The notes under the pieces were generated by a model. It searched no databases, was not told the origin of the DNA, and saw only the letters and a program-made list of their open reading frames with translations. From Micavibrio sp. (GTDB taxonomy: Bacteria > Pseudomonadota > Alphaproteobacteria > Micavibrionales > Micavibrionaceae): 12,364 nucleotides of DNA. Positions 1 to 6,338 of this stretch are shown piece by piece (within the stretch, counting starts at the first letter, position 1; each line of letters begins with the position of its first letter). Both the position numbers and the translations under genes were made by a program. The stretch covers positions 1-12,364 of the forward strand of contig JAMONE010000099.1 of NCBI GenBank assembly GCA_027066695.1, given 5' to 3'.

Positions 1-123
1 ATTACTTGTTATTTCATTTACAATTAGAGCGATATATCGAAAACTAAAAAAATAAAAATTGGGGCTAACTCTTACCCTGTCTTATTTGTAACCGCTCACC
101 CATTTAAAGCCTTTTTGAAACTG
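1..123. repeat. Terminal overlap, left copy (circular closure)
   Basis: These bases recur at 12242-12364 with a single difference (A at 11, G at 12252). Direct terminal repeats of this length on a contig carrying rep, par and mob genes are what assembly of a circular plasmid produces. I infer a circle of about 12,241 bp. The alternative, a real long direct repeat on a linear molecule, is less likely because the overlap cuts through an open reading frame that is intact only across the join. Confidence 0.93.
2..55 (+). CDS. 3' end of the two-helix membrane protein gene (duplicate copy from circular overlap)
   Basis: This is the tail of the gene at 12033-12296, seen again because the ends overlap. 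It covers the last 17 codons plus the stop. The A at position 11 turns one Val codon (GTT, codon 74 of the full gene) into Ile (ATT), a conservative change consistent with a within-population variant or a read error. On the circle this stop lies 26 bp from the stop of the coupling-protein gene that runs toward it. I see no convincing terminator hairpin between them. Confidence 0.8.
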   Translation, partial: LLVISFTIRAIYRKLKK

Positions 124-1683
124 GGGAAAGCTTCGATATCTAAAAGGTGCGCGGGTTCTATGTTTGATCTTCGCCATAAAAAATCGCCCTCGTATTTTCA
201 CCTTATTTATTGGCGGATGGTAAGGATTAGACAAGTATTTTCCCGCCATTTCGCGGCGCGTGTAATAGGGTAGTTTTTGAGCAAGGATAGGGGGGCAGTT
301 CTTACCCGATATCATTAAAATTTGCTTATCCTCTGGCAAGTTCAACACCTCATCAGGTGTCAAAAGCATTCGGGCTTGTATATCTTGGTGGGTGATGTTT
401 TCTTGGTGATGTAGGGCATCATAGGCGGCGTAAATTGGGTCGTTACCTTCCAGCATAGCCTTTGCCGCATGTAGCTTGGCTCTGGCTGCTCCGCGCTGTT
501 TTCTATGGTCGTCATAGTGCAATGTTTGACTACCGAGCATTTGACTAACGAGCTGCGCGGTTTCCAAATCACGCACTCCAAAAAATTGGCGTGTCTGTCC
601 ACTACCTAAAAAGGTTGTGATAGCTTCCTTGCCATAGTTTTGCGCGATTTGTCCTATATCTTGAAATACAGCCCATGCACGATTGCCCCCACCGCGCCCA
701 TAAGTAAAGCATTTGAGCAGTTCAGGGAAGTTTCCAAGCTGCCCCGCTTCATCGACTAAATAAACAACGCCTTTAGCTTGTGGGGCACGTTGCTTGTAAA
801 GCATGGCTATAGCGAATACTAAGCGGGTCATTGCTGCGTATTGTTGGGTAAATTCAGCCGGAATCATCAAATATATTTTTGCTGGCTTTTTATCGCACAG
901 CACAGATAAAGAAAAATCCCCGCCTTGCAGCATGTCCACAATGGCAGGCTCGCCCATGAAGCTAAAAGCGTTGTATATGGTACTCATAAAGCCCGTAAAC
1001 TCTTTCGGGGCTTTATCCTGCTTGTGGAGGATCTCCCCCGCCACTTGTGCAATGTCACTATGTCCGCTTTGCTGCATGATTTTGGCAATCTTCGCAAATT
1101 TTGAAGAATTGCCCTCGATCATCATTACCAGATTGTAGAGCTGGGGCAGGGATGTTGAGCCGTTCATAATCACGTCAAACTTTTGTAGGGCATCAATCCA
1201 ACGCTGACCGCCTAACTCAAAATGTTGACCCGCCGCCGCTCCAGATAGGGGGATAAAATTTTGAGCTATAACTTTGCTGTCACTGTGCAATGTCGGGCTG
1301 TCTACCTTCAATATGTCCAGTGGGTTTAGCTGGTGGCAGGGTAGGGCATGAAGCGCAAAAGGATTTAAGCAATAAGCTTTAACACCTAAGCGGTGTTGAT
1401 TGTATAAAGACACCGCCGCCGCTTCGCCCTTGGGATCATTAATCAGCATCGCGCCGCGATACTGGCAAACATTATAGATCAGAACATCGCGCCCCTTACC
1501 GCTTCCCGCGCCGCCTATCGTGATGATCGGCGCGTCACCTTCAACATATAAGGGAGAATTATTAAAATAACCAAGCTGCACACCGGCGGGGCGATTTAAT
1601 CCTGCTTGGCTAATGTCGGACTGGCTCGCCCATTTTGCAGAGCCAAAGCGATTAGCCGCGTAATAATTATTACAATATGTCAT
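82..1683 (-). CDS. VirD4/TraG-type type IV coupling ATPase without a transmembrane domain
   Basis: The 533-aa product has the core of the type IV coupling protein family, the ATPase that hands the relaxase-DNA complex to the secretion channel. A P-loop GGAGSGKG lies at residues 57-64, the family motif NDPKGE at 82-87, and a Walker B motif VVYLVDEAGQ at 306-315 with D311 and E312. The GQTRQFFGVRD stretch around 362-372 is also typical. VirD4, TraG and TrwB normally begin with two membrane helices. Here the protein starts almost directly in the nucleotide-binding domain and I find no hydrophobic helix near the N terminus, so it should be cytoplasmic or anchored through a partner. The start codon overlaps the upstream lipoprotein stop by 4 bp (ATGA), implying translational coupling. 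The 3' end faces the small membrane protein gene across the circle junction. Confidence 0.92.
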   Translation of the reverse strand: MTYCNNYYAANRFGSAKWASQSDISQAGLNRPAGVQLGYFNNSPLYVEGDAPIITIGGAGSGKGRDVLIYNVCQYRGAMLINDPKGEAAAVSLYNQHRLGVKAYCLNPFALHALPCHQLNPLDILKVDSPTLHSDSKVIAQNFIPLSGAAAGQHFELGGQRWIDALQKFDVIMNGSTSLPQLYNLVMMIEGNSSKFAKIAKIMQQSGHSDIAQVAGEILHKQDKAPKEFTGFMSTIYNAFSFMGEPAIVDMLQGGDFSLSVLCDKKPAKIYLMIPAEFTQQYAAMTRLVFAIAMLYKQRAPQAKGVVYLVDEAGQLGNFPELLKCFTYGRGGGNRAWAVFQDIGQIAQNYGKEAITTFLGSGQTRQFFGVRDLETAQLVSQMLGSQTLHYDDHRKQRGAARAKLHAAKAMLEGNDPIYAAYDALHHQENITHQDIQARMLLTPDEVLNLPEDKQILMISGKNCPPILAQKLPYYTRREMAGKYLSNPYHPPINKVKIRGRFFMAKIKHRTRAPFRYRSFPQFQKGFKWVSGYK

Positions 1684-2276
1684 ACCGTGCCACCTAATTT
1701 TCGTTGTGAGGTGGCATTATTACCAAGAAAAGCTGATAGAAATTTCTCTTGCTGCTCATTAGAAAAGCTATCTTTATGCTCGATAAATTTATCAAATAAA
1801 TATTTCTGCTTTTTAACCGCTGCACGCTGTTCCAAGGCGTGTTGCTGTTCTAGTCTTTCTTCCATAATCTTGCATTGCTTAACCTGCATATCTGCAAATA
1901 CTTCTGATATATGCTGTGCTGCTCTAATGCCATAGAACAGAATAACGCCAGCAACAACAGACAAAATGAAAAGTATAACCATCGGCTTGCCTGATTTCTC
2001 CCAAAATACTAGCATTGCCTTTGAATCTATTTCGGCAAGCATGACCTGCACTTTTGAGGAAATTTCCGCCAGCTCCTTATCCGCCAGAATACGCGCATTC
2101 AAAGCATATTTTTCAAATCGCGTTTTTTCTTCTTGTATCCTAATTCTAGTCGCGTTATCACTCGCTGCTTTTTGTGCATTTGCTTCAATTTGTTTTTCTA
2201 TAGTCGCCTTTTCGTTGTTGCTCATGCAGCCAATTAAAACCAAAGGGATTAAAACTATAATGAATAATTTTTTCAT
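1680..2276 (-). CDS. Lipoprotein with a second transmembrane helix and coiled coil, transfer operon
   Basis: I do not recognise a named family for this 198-aa protein. It has a lipoprotein signal peptide with lipobox LIGC (Cys17, then Met, which by the usual sorting rule is compatible with outer-membrane delivery). A charged, helix-forming segment covers about 18-97, a clear membrane helix about 98-117, and a second charged helical region 118-198. The predicted layout is lipid anchor, about 80 periplasmic residues, inner-membrane helix, cytoplasmic tail. The Shine-Dalgarno TAGGAG, seven bases before the ATG, contains the stop codon of the preceding gene, and the 3' end overlaps the coupling-protein start by 4 bp. 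Its job is therefore probably tied to the coupling ATPase, as anchor or adaptor. A spanin-like role is a less likely alternative. Confidence 0.8.
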   Translation of the reverse strand: MKKLFIIVLIPLVLIGCMSNNEKATIEKQIEANAQKAASDNATRIRIQEEKTRFEKYALNARILADKELAEISSKVQVMLAEIDSKAMLVFWEKSGKPMVILFILSVVAGVILFYGIRAAQHISEVFADMQVKQCKIMEERLEQQHALEQRAAVKKQKYLFDKFIEHKDSFSNEQQEKFLSAFLGNNATSQRKLGGTV

Positions 2277-2287
2277 GTCGTTTACTC

Positions 2288-2617
2288 CTATCTAAGACCG
2301 CTAACAATGGATTTCGTGGCGCGGCGCAACAAAACCATTGTTATCAGGCTAAGAGCCGCGCTATAGACAAGACCGCAGCAAACAAACCACCACAGGATTT
2401 CAAAAAAATCATTGAAACCAGCGGCAAGCGTTGCAGACATAAACCCCACAAAATAGGGTGATGTCCATGCAATCAAAGTGGGGGCTATAACTAGGGTGAT
2501 CGCTATTGATAAAATTATGGCGAATGCATCAATAGCTTGAACAAACAACGATTTAGGGGGAGATTGAGATTGTGGCGTGTTTTGTGACGGTTGGTCACTA
2601 TGGTCATATTCAGACAT
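2288..2617 (-). CDS. Small two-helix inner-membrane protein, transfer operon
   Basis: The 109-aa product has a polar N terminus rich in Ser, Gln and Pro (1-23), a membrane helix at about 30-50, a short loop of about 23 residues, a second helix at about 73-97, and a basic C-terminal end (LLRRATKS). Both termini should be cytoplasmic. This two-helix hairpin resembles the membrane domain normally fused to the N terminus of VirD4-type coupling proteins, which the ATPase two genes downstream lacks. I infer, without sequence identity to back it, that it may act as a separate membrane domain for that ATPase. The start is supported by GAGGGG ahead of the ATG. It is the first gene of the three-gene operon behind the operator-covered promoter. 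Confidence 0.78.
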   Translation of the reverse strand: MSEYDHSDQPSQNTPQSQSPPKSLFVQAIDAFAIILSIAITLVIAPTLIAWTSPYFVGFMSATLAAGFNDFFEILWWFVCCGLVYSAALSLITMVLLRRATKSIVSGLR

Positions 2618-2629
2618 ATAAAACCCCTC

Positions 2630-2649
2630 TTTTCGCTTGAAAGCGAAAA
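2630..2649 (-). promoter_or_regulatory. Hairpin in the 5' leader of the coupling-protein operon
   Basis: TTTTCGCTT and AAGCGAAAA form perfect 9-bp arms separated by two bases. The hairpin lies in the minus-strand leader, between the inferred transcription start near 2690 and the GAGGGG ribosome site. It could be a partial terminator or attenuator, or could limit ribosome access. It has no long U-run on the minus strand, so simple termination is unlikely. Confidence 0.5.
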
Positions 2650-2697
2650 ATTCAATAGATGAATTTTAGAGAGGATGCACCCTATCTTTGTAAGGGT

Positions 2698-2726
2698 ATA
2701 ATATACGTTACATAACGTACAGTCAA
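2698..2726 (-). promoter_or_regulatory. Promoter of the membrane protein-lipoprotein-coupling ATPase operon
   Basis: On the minus strand, TTGACT (2726-2721), a 17-bp spacer and TATTAT (2703-2698) make a near-consensus sigma-70 promoter. The predicted start near 2690 leaves a leader of about 70 nt before the ATG at 2617. The spacer is occupied by one of three palindromic operator copies, so the promoter should be strongly repressible. Confidence 0.75.
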
Positions 2727-2750
2727 ACGTTATGTAACGTTATGTAACGT
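2705..2750. promoter_or_regulatory. Triple palindromic operator ACGTTAYRTAACGT
   Basis: There are three 14-bp copies at 2705-2718, 2727-2740 and 2737-2750, the last two overlapping by four bases to give a 10-bp (one helical turn) phase. Each has perfect 6-bp arms, ACGTTA and TAACGT, around a 2-bp centre. The first lies inside the spacer of the operon promoter and the other two are just upstream of its -35 element. The array begins four bases after the stop codon of the neighbouring ribbon-helix-helix-like protein, the natural candidate to bind it. Helically phased palindromes are the usual arrangement for cooperative binding by that class of dimer. Confidence 0.8.
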
Positions 2751-2753
2751 TAT

Positions 2754-3161
2754 TTAGTCGCTCGGAAGATATTCGGCAATCTCTGGTACTTCTGAAAGAA
2801 TTTCTGAAAGAAGAAGACTGGAGGATTTAGATTGTTCTTTTGCTGCTTTGTTAAGTGCTGTTTTTAAGTCAGGGGAAAGTGAAAAATTTGTTCTTACTGT
2901 ATGCTGACCCTTTGGGCGTTGCTGTATTACTTTTTTCCCATTAGGCATAATTCCCTTACTTTCTCGCAACTTGCGCGGGGTCGGCTGCTCTGTTGCGCTA
3001 TCCTTATCTACTATATCTGCTTGAAAATTGTCAAGAAAATAATTTCTTACAGGCGTGTAAGACTCTGGCAAATAAGAGCCAAGAGCCACATTATCATCTA
3101 GCGGATAAAGTATGTCGTAAGTATCAGGAAAACTACTTTCTTCGGACTGGTGATGTTTCAC
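2754..3161 (-). CDS. Probable ribbon-helix-helix regulator / relaxosome accessory protein
   Basis: The product is 135 aa. The N-terminal two thirds are polar and not recognisable. The C-terminal part (about 90-131) reads as a ribbon-helix-helix or MobC/TraY-like DNA-binding fold: a basic TVRTNFSLSPDLKTALNKAAKEQ strand-helix followed by SSSLLLSEILSEVPEI. Unusually, the putative DNA-binding fold is C-terminal, after a long polar arm. The start is GTG, preceded by GGAGAG at a spacing of nine bases. It sits between the relaxase gene and the operator array controlling the coupling-protein operon, so it probably represses that operon and may also bind the transfer complex. The function is inferred; the fold call is moderate. 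Confidence 0.65.
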   Translation of the reverse strand: MKHHQSEESSFPDTYDILYPLDDNVALGSYLPESYTPVRNYFLDNFQADIVDKDSATEQPTPRKLRESKGIMPNGKKVIQQRPKGQHTVRTNFSLSPDLKTALNKAAKEQSKSSSLLLSEILSEVPEIAEYLPSD

Positions 3162-3192
3162 TAAGCTAATCTCTCCAAGGATGCCTAAACTA

Positions 3193-3221
3193 ATAATGTG
3201 CCTCTATGGTCTATTTTTCAA
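3193..3221 (-). promoter_or_regulatory. Candidate promoter for the ribbon-helix-helix gene
   Basis: TTGAAA (3221-3216), a 17-bp spacer and CATTAT (3198-3193) on the minus strand lie in the 125-bp gap after the relaxase stop. This would give the regulator its own transcript, separate from the relaxase. The -10 matches consensus at four of six positions. A run of seven C (3271-3277) lies just after the relaxase stop. Confidence 0.5.
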
Positions 3222-3286
3222 GCACCTAACGCCAATTTGTCGCACTATTGGGCAATATTTACCATAATAACCCCCCCTCATTCCTA

Positions 3287-5581
3287 TTACCGCTCAATAT
3301 CAGGCGTGGGGCTATCCTTATCGGGGCTATCAATTTCATGGTCTGATTGCTCCATGATACGATTATAATGCTCCTCTAAGCTCTCCTGTAGCTCTGTTTC
3401 TGCTTCTGCCGGTGTCTCCATTGCCGCCTGATAATCTTCTCTTAAATTACCGAGCCGAGCCGCTTCATCGCGCGCCGCAAGTTCTTCAATACTAATATTG
3501 AGCTGCTGCGCTCTGGCTGCATCGGTTTCGGCTTGGCTTACATTAGCCGTGGTTTCCCATTTGCCGCGTGAGGGGGTGTCTTTTGTGTCATTGCTCATAG
3601 TTAAACCTTTATCCGAAAGGGTAGGGCGGGGCAGTTCTTGCTGCTGTTGCTCTTCATGTTCGGGCAGATTAACGGCGCGTTTGTCCTGTTTATGCTCGCG
3701 CTCAATAGTAGCAATTTGCGCCGCCTGTGCCTTGCCTTTCTCGGTTTTGGTATTAACTACGCCTTTAAGCTCTGCCGCACGCTCTGGGCTTGCCTGTGCT
3801 TGCTGTAGCAGTTTTTCTTCTTGCTCGGTGCGGGTGTTCTCGATGGCGTGTAAATCTTCTTTTTGTTCTCGGCGCAACGTGTCGCGCTGCTGCTGATGAG
3901 TTCTTTTAAGTTGCTGTATCCGTGAATTATCATATTTTGATAAATGCCCTGAACCTTCATCACGGCGCATTATTGCATCACTAATATTTTCGTCACGCCA
4001 TACAAGCTCTTTCCGCATTTCATCGCCATAACGTAAACGAACAAAAAACGCTTTCAAGCCTTTTTCTCCTAACTCCTGCGCTACTTTGTTTTTTTCTGTC
4101 TGTTGATCTCCTATGTATTTATTCAACCGCTCCCGCGTAGCTTTTTGATCTGTAGTAAGTTCATTTTTTAAACGCACGACAAGCGCGGCTTTTTCCTTAG
4201 TCTGCGCGGTTTTCAAGTCCGCCCATTCTTGGCGAACTTCCTTTAACCGAACAAAACGCGGAATATTAAGCTTTTCAAGTTTTTCAGATAAAACCGCGTT
4301 TTCTTCCTGCTCTTTAGCATGAGCAAGCGCGGCGGCTTCTATTCGCTTGTTTTGCTCGGTTTCGTATCTGTCGCGGTCAAAGTGTTCGGGCTGCTCTGCG
4401 GTGGTTTCTGCGGCATCGGTCGCGCTTCCCATCTGTCGCAGCTCGTCAACCATTCCTCCACTGGTTGCCTGTCCAGAAGACAAACTATCAATGTCATTTT
4501 TTCGCCCCTGTCCTTCTTGTGTCTCATCCAGCCAGCCGCGCAAATCTTGCAATGGGTTTCTCGCCAGTTGTAAGAACTCGTTTGCAAGCTCTGCGGTGGT
4601 TTTTTGCGTGTAAGAATTTCCGGCACTTCTTGGGGCGGTGGCGACTCCCTCTTCTTTTGCTTCTTCGTTGAATTTTTGTCTGACTGTTGTTTTTTGGTTT
4701 TCTTCTTGGTCAAGTTTTTGGCTTTCTCTTTGGGTTTGTTGCTCTTTTTCTATACGGCGGTTTTCTCTCTCAATTTCTAGATTAATGACATTAATATCAT
4801 TATTTAATTTATGATAATTATCATTTGCAGCTTGTACTTTTCTGTTTTCTTCTCCGCGCTCGGAAAGTTCCCCGCGCCGTTCCATCGCCGTAGCCTTAAC
4901 CCCCATTTTTTTAGTCGGCTCAAGGTCAATGCCCCGTGTCTCAAAACTTAAATGCTCGGTGTGAACATCCAGCTTTTCACGCTCTGCAATAATATTCATT
5001 TGTTTAGCTGTAAATTCACGCAAAGCTTTTATTTCTAATGTACTGCGCTGGAATTTCTCACCGTCTATAGTTATCTGGTCTTTATTCAAATCACGGTATT
5101 TTGTCCGCTCCCAACCGTCTTTGCTGTTTTCATCAAAGCCCCGCGTAGTAAACAAAATATGCGCGTGATAGTTTCTATCATCGCCATTTTTATTAGGCTC
5201 ATGATAGGCAATGTCTACAGCGCAATTATAACGGTGCATAAGTTCACGGCTCACAGCGTCACCAGCTTCGCGGCGTTGCATGACGTTAAACTCATGAGGA
5301 AAAGCAATTTCCAATTCTCGCGCTGTCATAGAATTTTTACGGTTCTCTTTTGCTTCTGCCGCATTCCATAATTTATTGCGATCATTCGCCCATGCTGGCG
5401 CATTATCTGGCATATAAATTCGGGTATGTTCTACACCTTGTTTTTTGGTGTAGTCATGAATTAGCCCTGTGCGTTCATCTACTAATTGAGTAGCTGAACG
5501 ATAAGCAGCCGCAGCAACAGAAGAACGCCCCGCGCTTCGTTGCACCTGCTTAGCTGAGCAATGTAATTCATTAGTTCTCAT
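3287..5581 (-). CDS. mobA: MOBQ (MobA/MobL) relaxase
   Basis: This is the DNA-strand transferase that nicks oriT and leads the strand into the recipient. From the ATG at 5581 (764 aa) the N terminus reads HCSAKQVQRSAGRSSVAAAAYRSA, the MobA/MobL signature, with Tyr27 as the likely nucleophile. The metal-binding histidine motif follows: His127 in AYHEPN, then H139 and H141 in NYHAHILFTTR. After about residue 230 the protein becomes a very long, Glu/Gln/Arg-rich, probably coiled-coil tail without the primase domain of RSF1010 MobA. The frame stays open to a GTG at 5668, but that extension has no family resemblance and overlaps the oriT arm, so I prefer 5581 even though its ribosome site is weak. 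The gene diverges from mobC across the transfer origin, as in RSF1010. Confidence 0.95.
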   Translation of the reverse strand: MRTNELHCSAKQVQRSAGRSSVAAAAYRSATQLVDERTGLIHDYTKKQGVEHTRIYMPDNAPAWANDRNKLWNAAEAKENRKNSMTARELEIAFPHEFNVMQRREAGDAVSRELMHRYNCAVDIAYHEPNKNGDDRNYHAHILFTTRGFDENSKDGWERTKYRDLNKDQITIDGEKFQRSTLEIKALREFTAKQMNIIAEREKLDVHTEHLSFETRGIDLEPTKKMGVKATAMERRGELSERGEENRKVQAANDNYHKLNNDINVINLEIERENRRIEKEQQTQRESQKLDQEENQKTTVRQKFNEEAKEEGVATAPRSAGNSYTQKTTAELANEFLQLARNPLQDLRGWLDETQEGQGRKNDIDSLSSGQATSGGMVDELRQMGSATDAAETTAEQPEHFDRDRYETEQNKRIEAAALAHAKEQEENAVLSEKLEKLNIPRFVRLKEVRQEWADLKTAQTKEKAALVVRLKNELTTDQKATRERLNKYIGDQQTEKNKVAQELGEKGLKAFFVRLRYGDEMRKELVWRDENISDAIMRRDEGSGHLSKYDNSRIQQLKRTHQQQRDTLRREQKEDLHAIENTRTEQEEKLLQQAQASPERAAELKGVVNTKTEKGKAQAAQIATIEREHKQDKRAVNLPEHEEQQQQELPRPTLSDKGLTMSNDTKDTPSRGKWETTANVSQAETDAARAQQLNISIEELAARDEAARLGNLREDYQAAMETPAEAETELQESLEEHYNRIMEQSDHEIDSPDKDSPTPDIER

Positions 5582-5668
5582 ATAGTATATATCGCAATAA
5601 CCGCCTAGCTTCCGCGTAGGAAATGAATACCCCAAGCCGTTTGGCAAGTGGAACGATGAAAACCGCAC

Positions 5669-5733
5669 CCAAACTATGGGGGAAAATATGAGGTACGATA
5701 TATTTTTTCACATAGTTTGGTAAAGTGCGCCCT
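5669..5733. other. oriT: Origin of transfer (oriT), RSF1010/MOBQ type
   Basis: A perfect 10-bp inverted repeat, CCAAACTATG (5669-5678) and CATAGTTTGG (5711-5720), is followed directly by TAAAGTGCGCCCT (5721-5733). From memory, RSF1010-type origins have a repeat ending in GG followed by a TAAGTGCGCCCT-type nic sequence, so both elements and their order match. The location between divergent mobC and the relaxase gene is also the same. The loop between arms is 32 bp, much longer than the short loop I recall for RSF1010. The nick should fall at or near the GCGCCCT segment, on the strand shown here. Confidence 0.9.
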
Positions 5734-5778
5734 TGTCATTCTTCCTCGGTATGCCCAACACCAAAACATTAACAACTA

Positions 5779-5807
5779 TTGCACTGGTTTTCAACTTTTG
5801 ATATTCT
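5779..5807 (+). promoter_or_regulatory. Candidate mobC promoter
   Basis: TTGCAC (5779-5784), a 17-bp spacer and TATTCT (5802-5807) precede the mobC start by about 33 bp. The position, just outside oriT, fits RSF1010-type control in which the relaxosome proteins bind and repress the mob promoters. No clear ribosome site precedes the ATG, only a weak GAAG. Confidence 0.55.
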
Positions 5808-5839
5808 TAAGAACTAGCAACACAGATGAAGCTAATTTT

Positions 5840-6118
5840 ATGAGCAAACGACTAGAAGTCCTTGAAAAGAAACGAGCGCAAATTCAAGCACAAATCAAAG
5901 ATGTTCAAGCAAGGGAAAAAAAACAGCAAAGAAAGTTAGACACGCGCCGTAAGATTATAGCGGGTGGGATATTACTAAAACACATGGAAGAAAATACACA
6001 TGATGAAGTCAGTACAAAGATGCACTCTTTGTTTCAAAACTATGTGAAACCCAAAGACCGCCATTTATTCGATATATTAGAAAATGAAGAAAAGAAAAAA
6101 CCCGCTAACGCGGGGTAA
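5840..6118 (+). CDS. mobC: MobC, relaxosome accessory protein
   Basis: The 92-aa product matches RSF1010 MobC (about 94 aa, from memory) along most of its length: SKRLEVLEKKRAQIQAQIKD, then a REKKQQRKLDTRRKIIAGGIL stretch, and a C-terminal KDRHLFDIL. In RSF1010 MobC helps melt oriT DNA so that the relaxase can nick it. The protein is mostly a charged helix up to about residue 40 with a more ordered C-terminal part. I chose the ATG at 5840 over an open extension to 5717 because the family starts here and the extension would run into oriT. The gene diverges from the relaxase and ends inside a GC-rich hairpin. Confidence 0.92.
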   Translation: MSKRLEVLEKKRAQIQAQIKDVQAREKKQQRKLDTRRKIIAGGILLKHMEENTHDEVSTKMHSLFQNYVKPKDRHLFDILENEEKKKPANAG

Positions 6119-6144
6119 TGACATGCTATTGCATGATTTTTTTT
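6101..6144 (+). terminator. mobC terminators (two hairpins)
   Basis: CCCGC-TAAC-GCGGG (6101-6114) overlaps the end of mobC. CATGC-TATT-GCATG (6122-6135) follows and is succeeded by a run of eight T (6137-6144). The second is a standard intrinsic terminator for mobC; the first may strengthen it. Just beyond, 6149-6175 is unusually C-rich. Confidence 0.7.
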
Positions 6145-6212
6145 AATTGGTGGCTCTGCCCCCAAACCCCCGAACAAACTAGCCTCTGATCTAAGGTAAT
6201 AATAGAAAAGAT

Positions 6213-6330
6213 TTGCAAAGGATTTTGATTTTTTGCTATGCTCTCCATGCGTTCAAGTTTAACACACGCGAGCGTCCGACGACTCAAGGTAATGAGTGAA
6301 GCCCTAGCCCTAACCTGTTAGGGCTTTTTT
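6213..6330 (+). ncRNA. Candidate small RNA with its own promoter and terminator
   Basis: TTGCAA (6213-6218), an 18-bp spacer and TATGCT (6237-6242) form a plausible promoter. A strong intrinsic terminator ends at 6330. The predicted transcript, about 6249-6330, would be roughly 80 nt. An in-frame 24-codon ORF (6247-6321) exists but has no ribosome site and its last codons lie inside the terminator stem, so an RNA product is more likely than a peptide. Plasmids of this size often carry small antisense or regulatory RNAs, but I see no obvious antisense target here. Confidence 0.4.
6306..6330 (+). terminator. Intrinsic terminator before the recombinase gene
   Basis: AGCCCTAA (6306-6313) pairs with TTAGGGCT (6318-6325) around a CCTG loop, followed by T to 6330. 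It would end the plus-strand transcript from the candidate promoter at 6213 and keep plus-strand transcription out of the convergent recombinase gene, which ends 9 bp away. Confidence 0.85.
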
Positions 6331-6338
6331 CATAAAAA

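Noticed and set aside
803..1138. 111-aa plus-strand frame opposite the coupling ATPase
   Set aside because: It is antisense to a conserved ATPase domain, has no family resemblance and no ribosome site.
3498..3896. Cys/Ser-rich 132-aa plus-strand frame
   Set aside because: Its composition (runs of Cys and Ser) is what the complement of Glu/Gln-rich relaxase codons gives. It is a shadow frame.
4339..4713. 124-aa open frame on the minus strand inside the relaxase gene
   Set aside because: It is a Lys/Ser/Pro-rich out-of-frame reading of the relaxase coiled-coil region with no ribosome site. The relaxase frame is well supported by its motifs.
82..5581. A complete conjugation system
   Set aside because: Only the relaxase, accessory proteins and coupling ATPase are present. 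No VirB4, VirB6, VirB8-10 or pilin-like gene is visible, so self-transfer is not supported.
5582..5668. Longer relaxase start at the GTG at 5668
   Set aside because: The added 29 residues do not resemble the family N terminus and would put the oriT-proximal DNA into coding sequence. The ATG at 5581 places the conserved motif at the usual distance.
6247..6321. 24-codon peptide frame
   Set aside because: There is no ribosome site, the start is only a few bases after the -10 element, and the last codons are inside the terminator stem.
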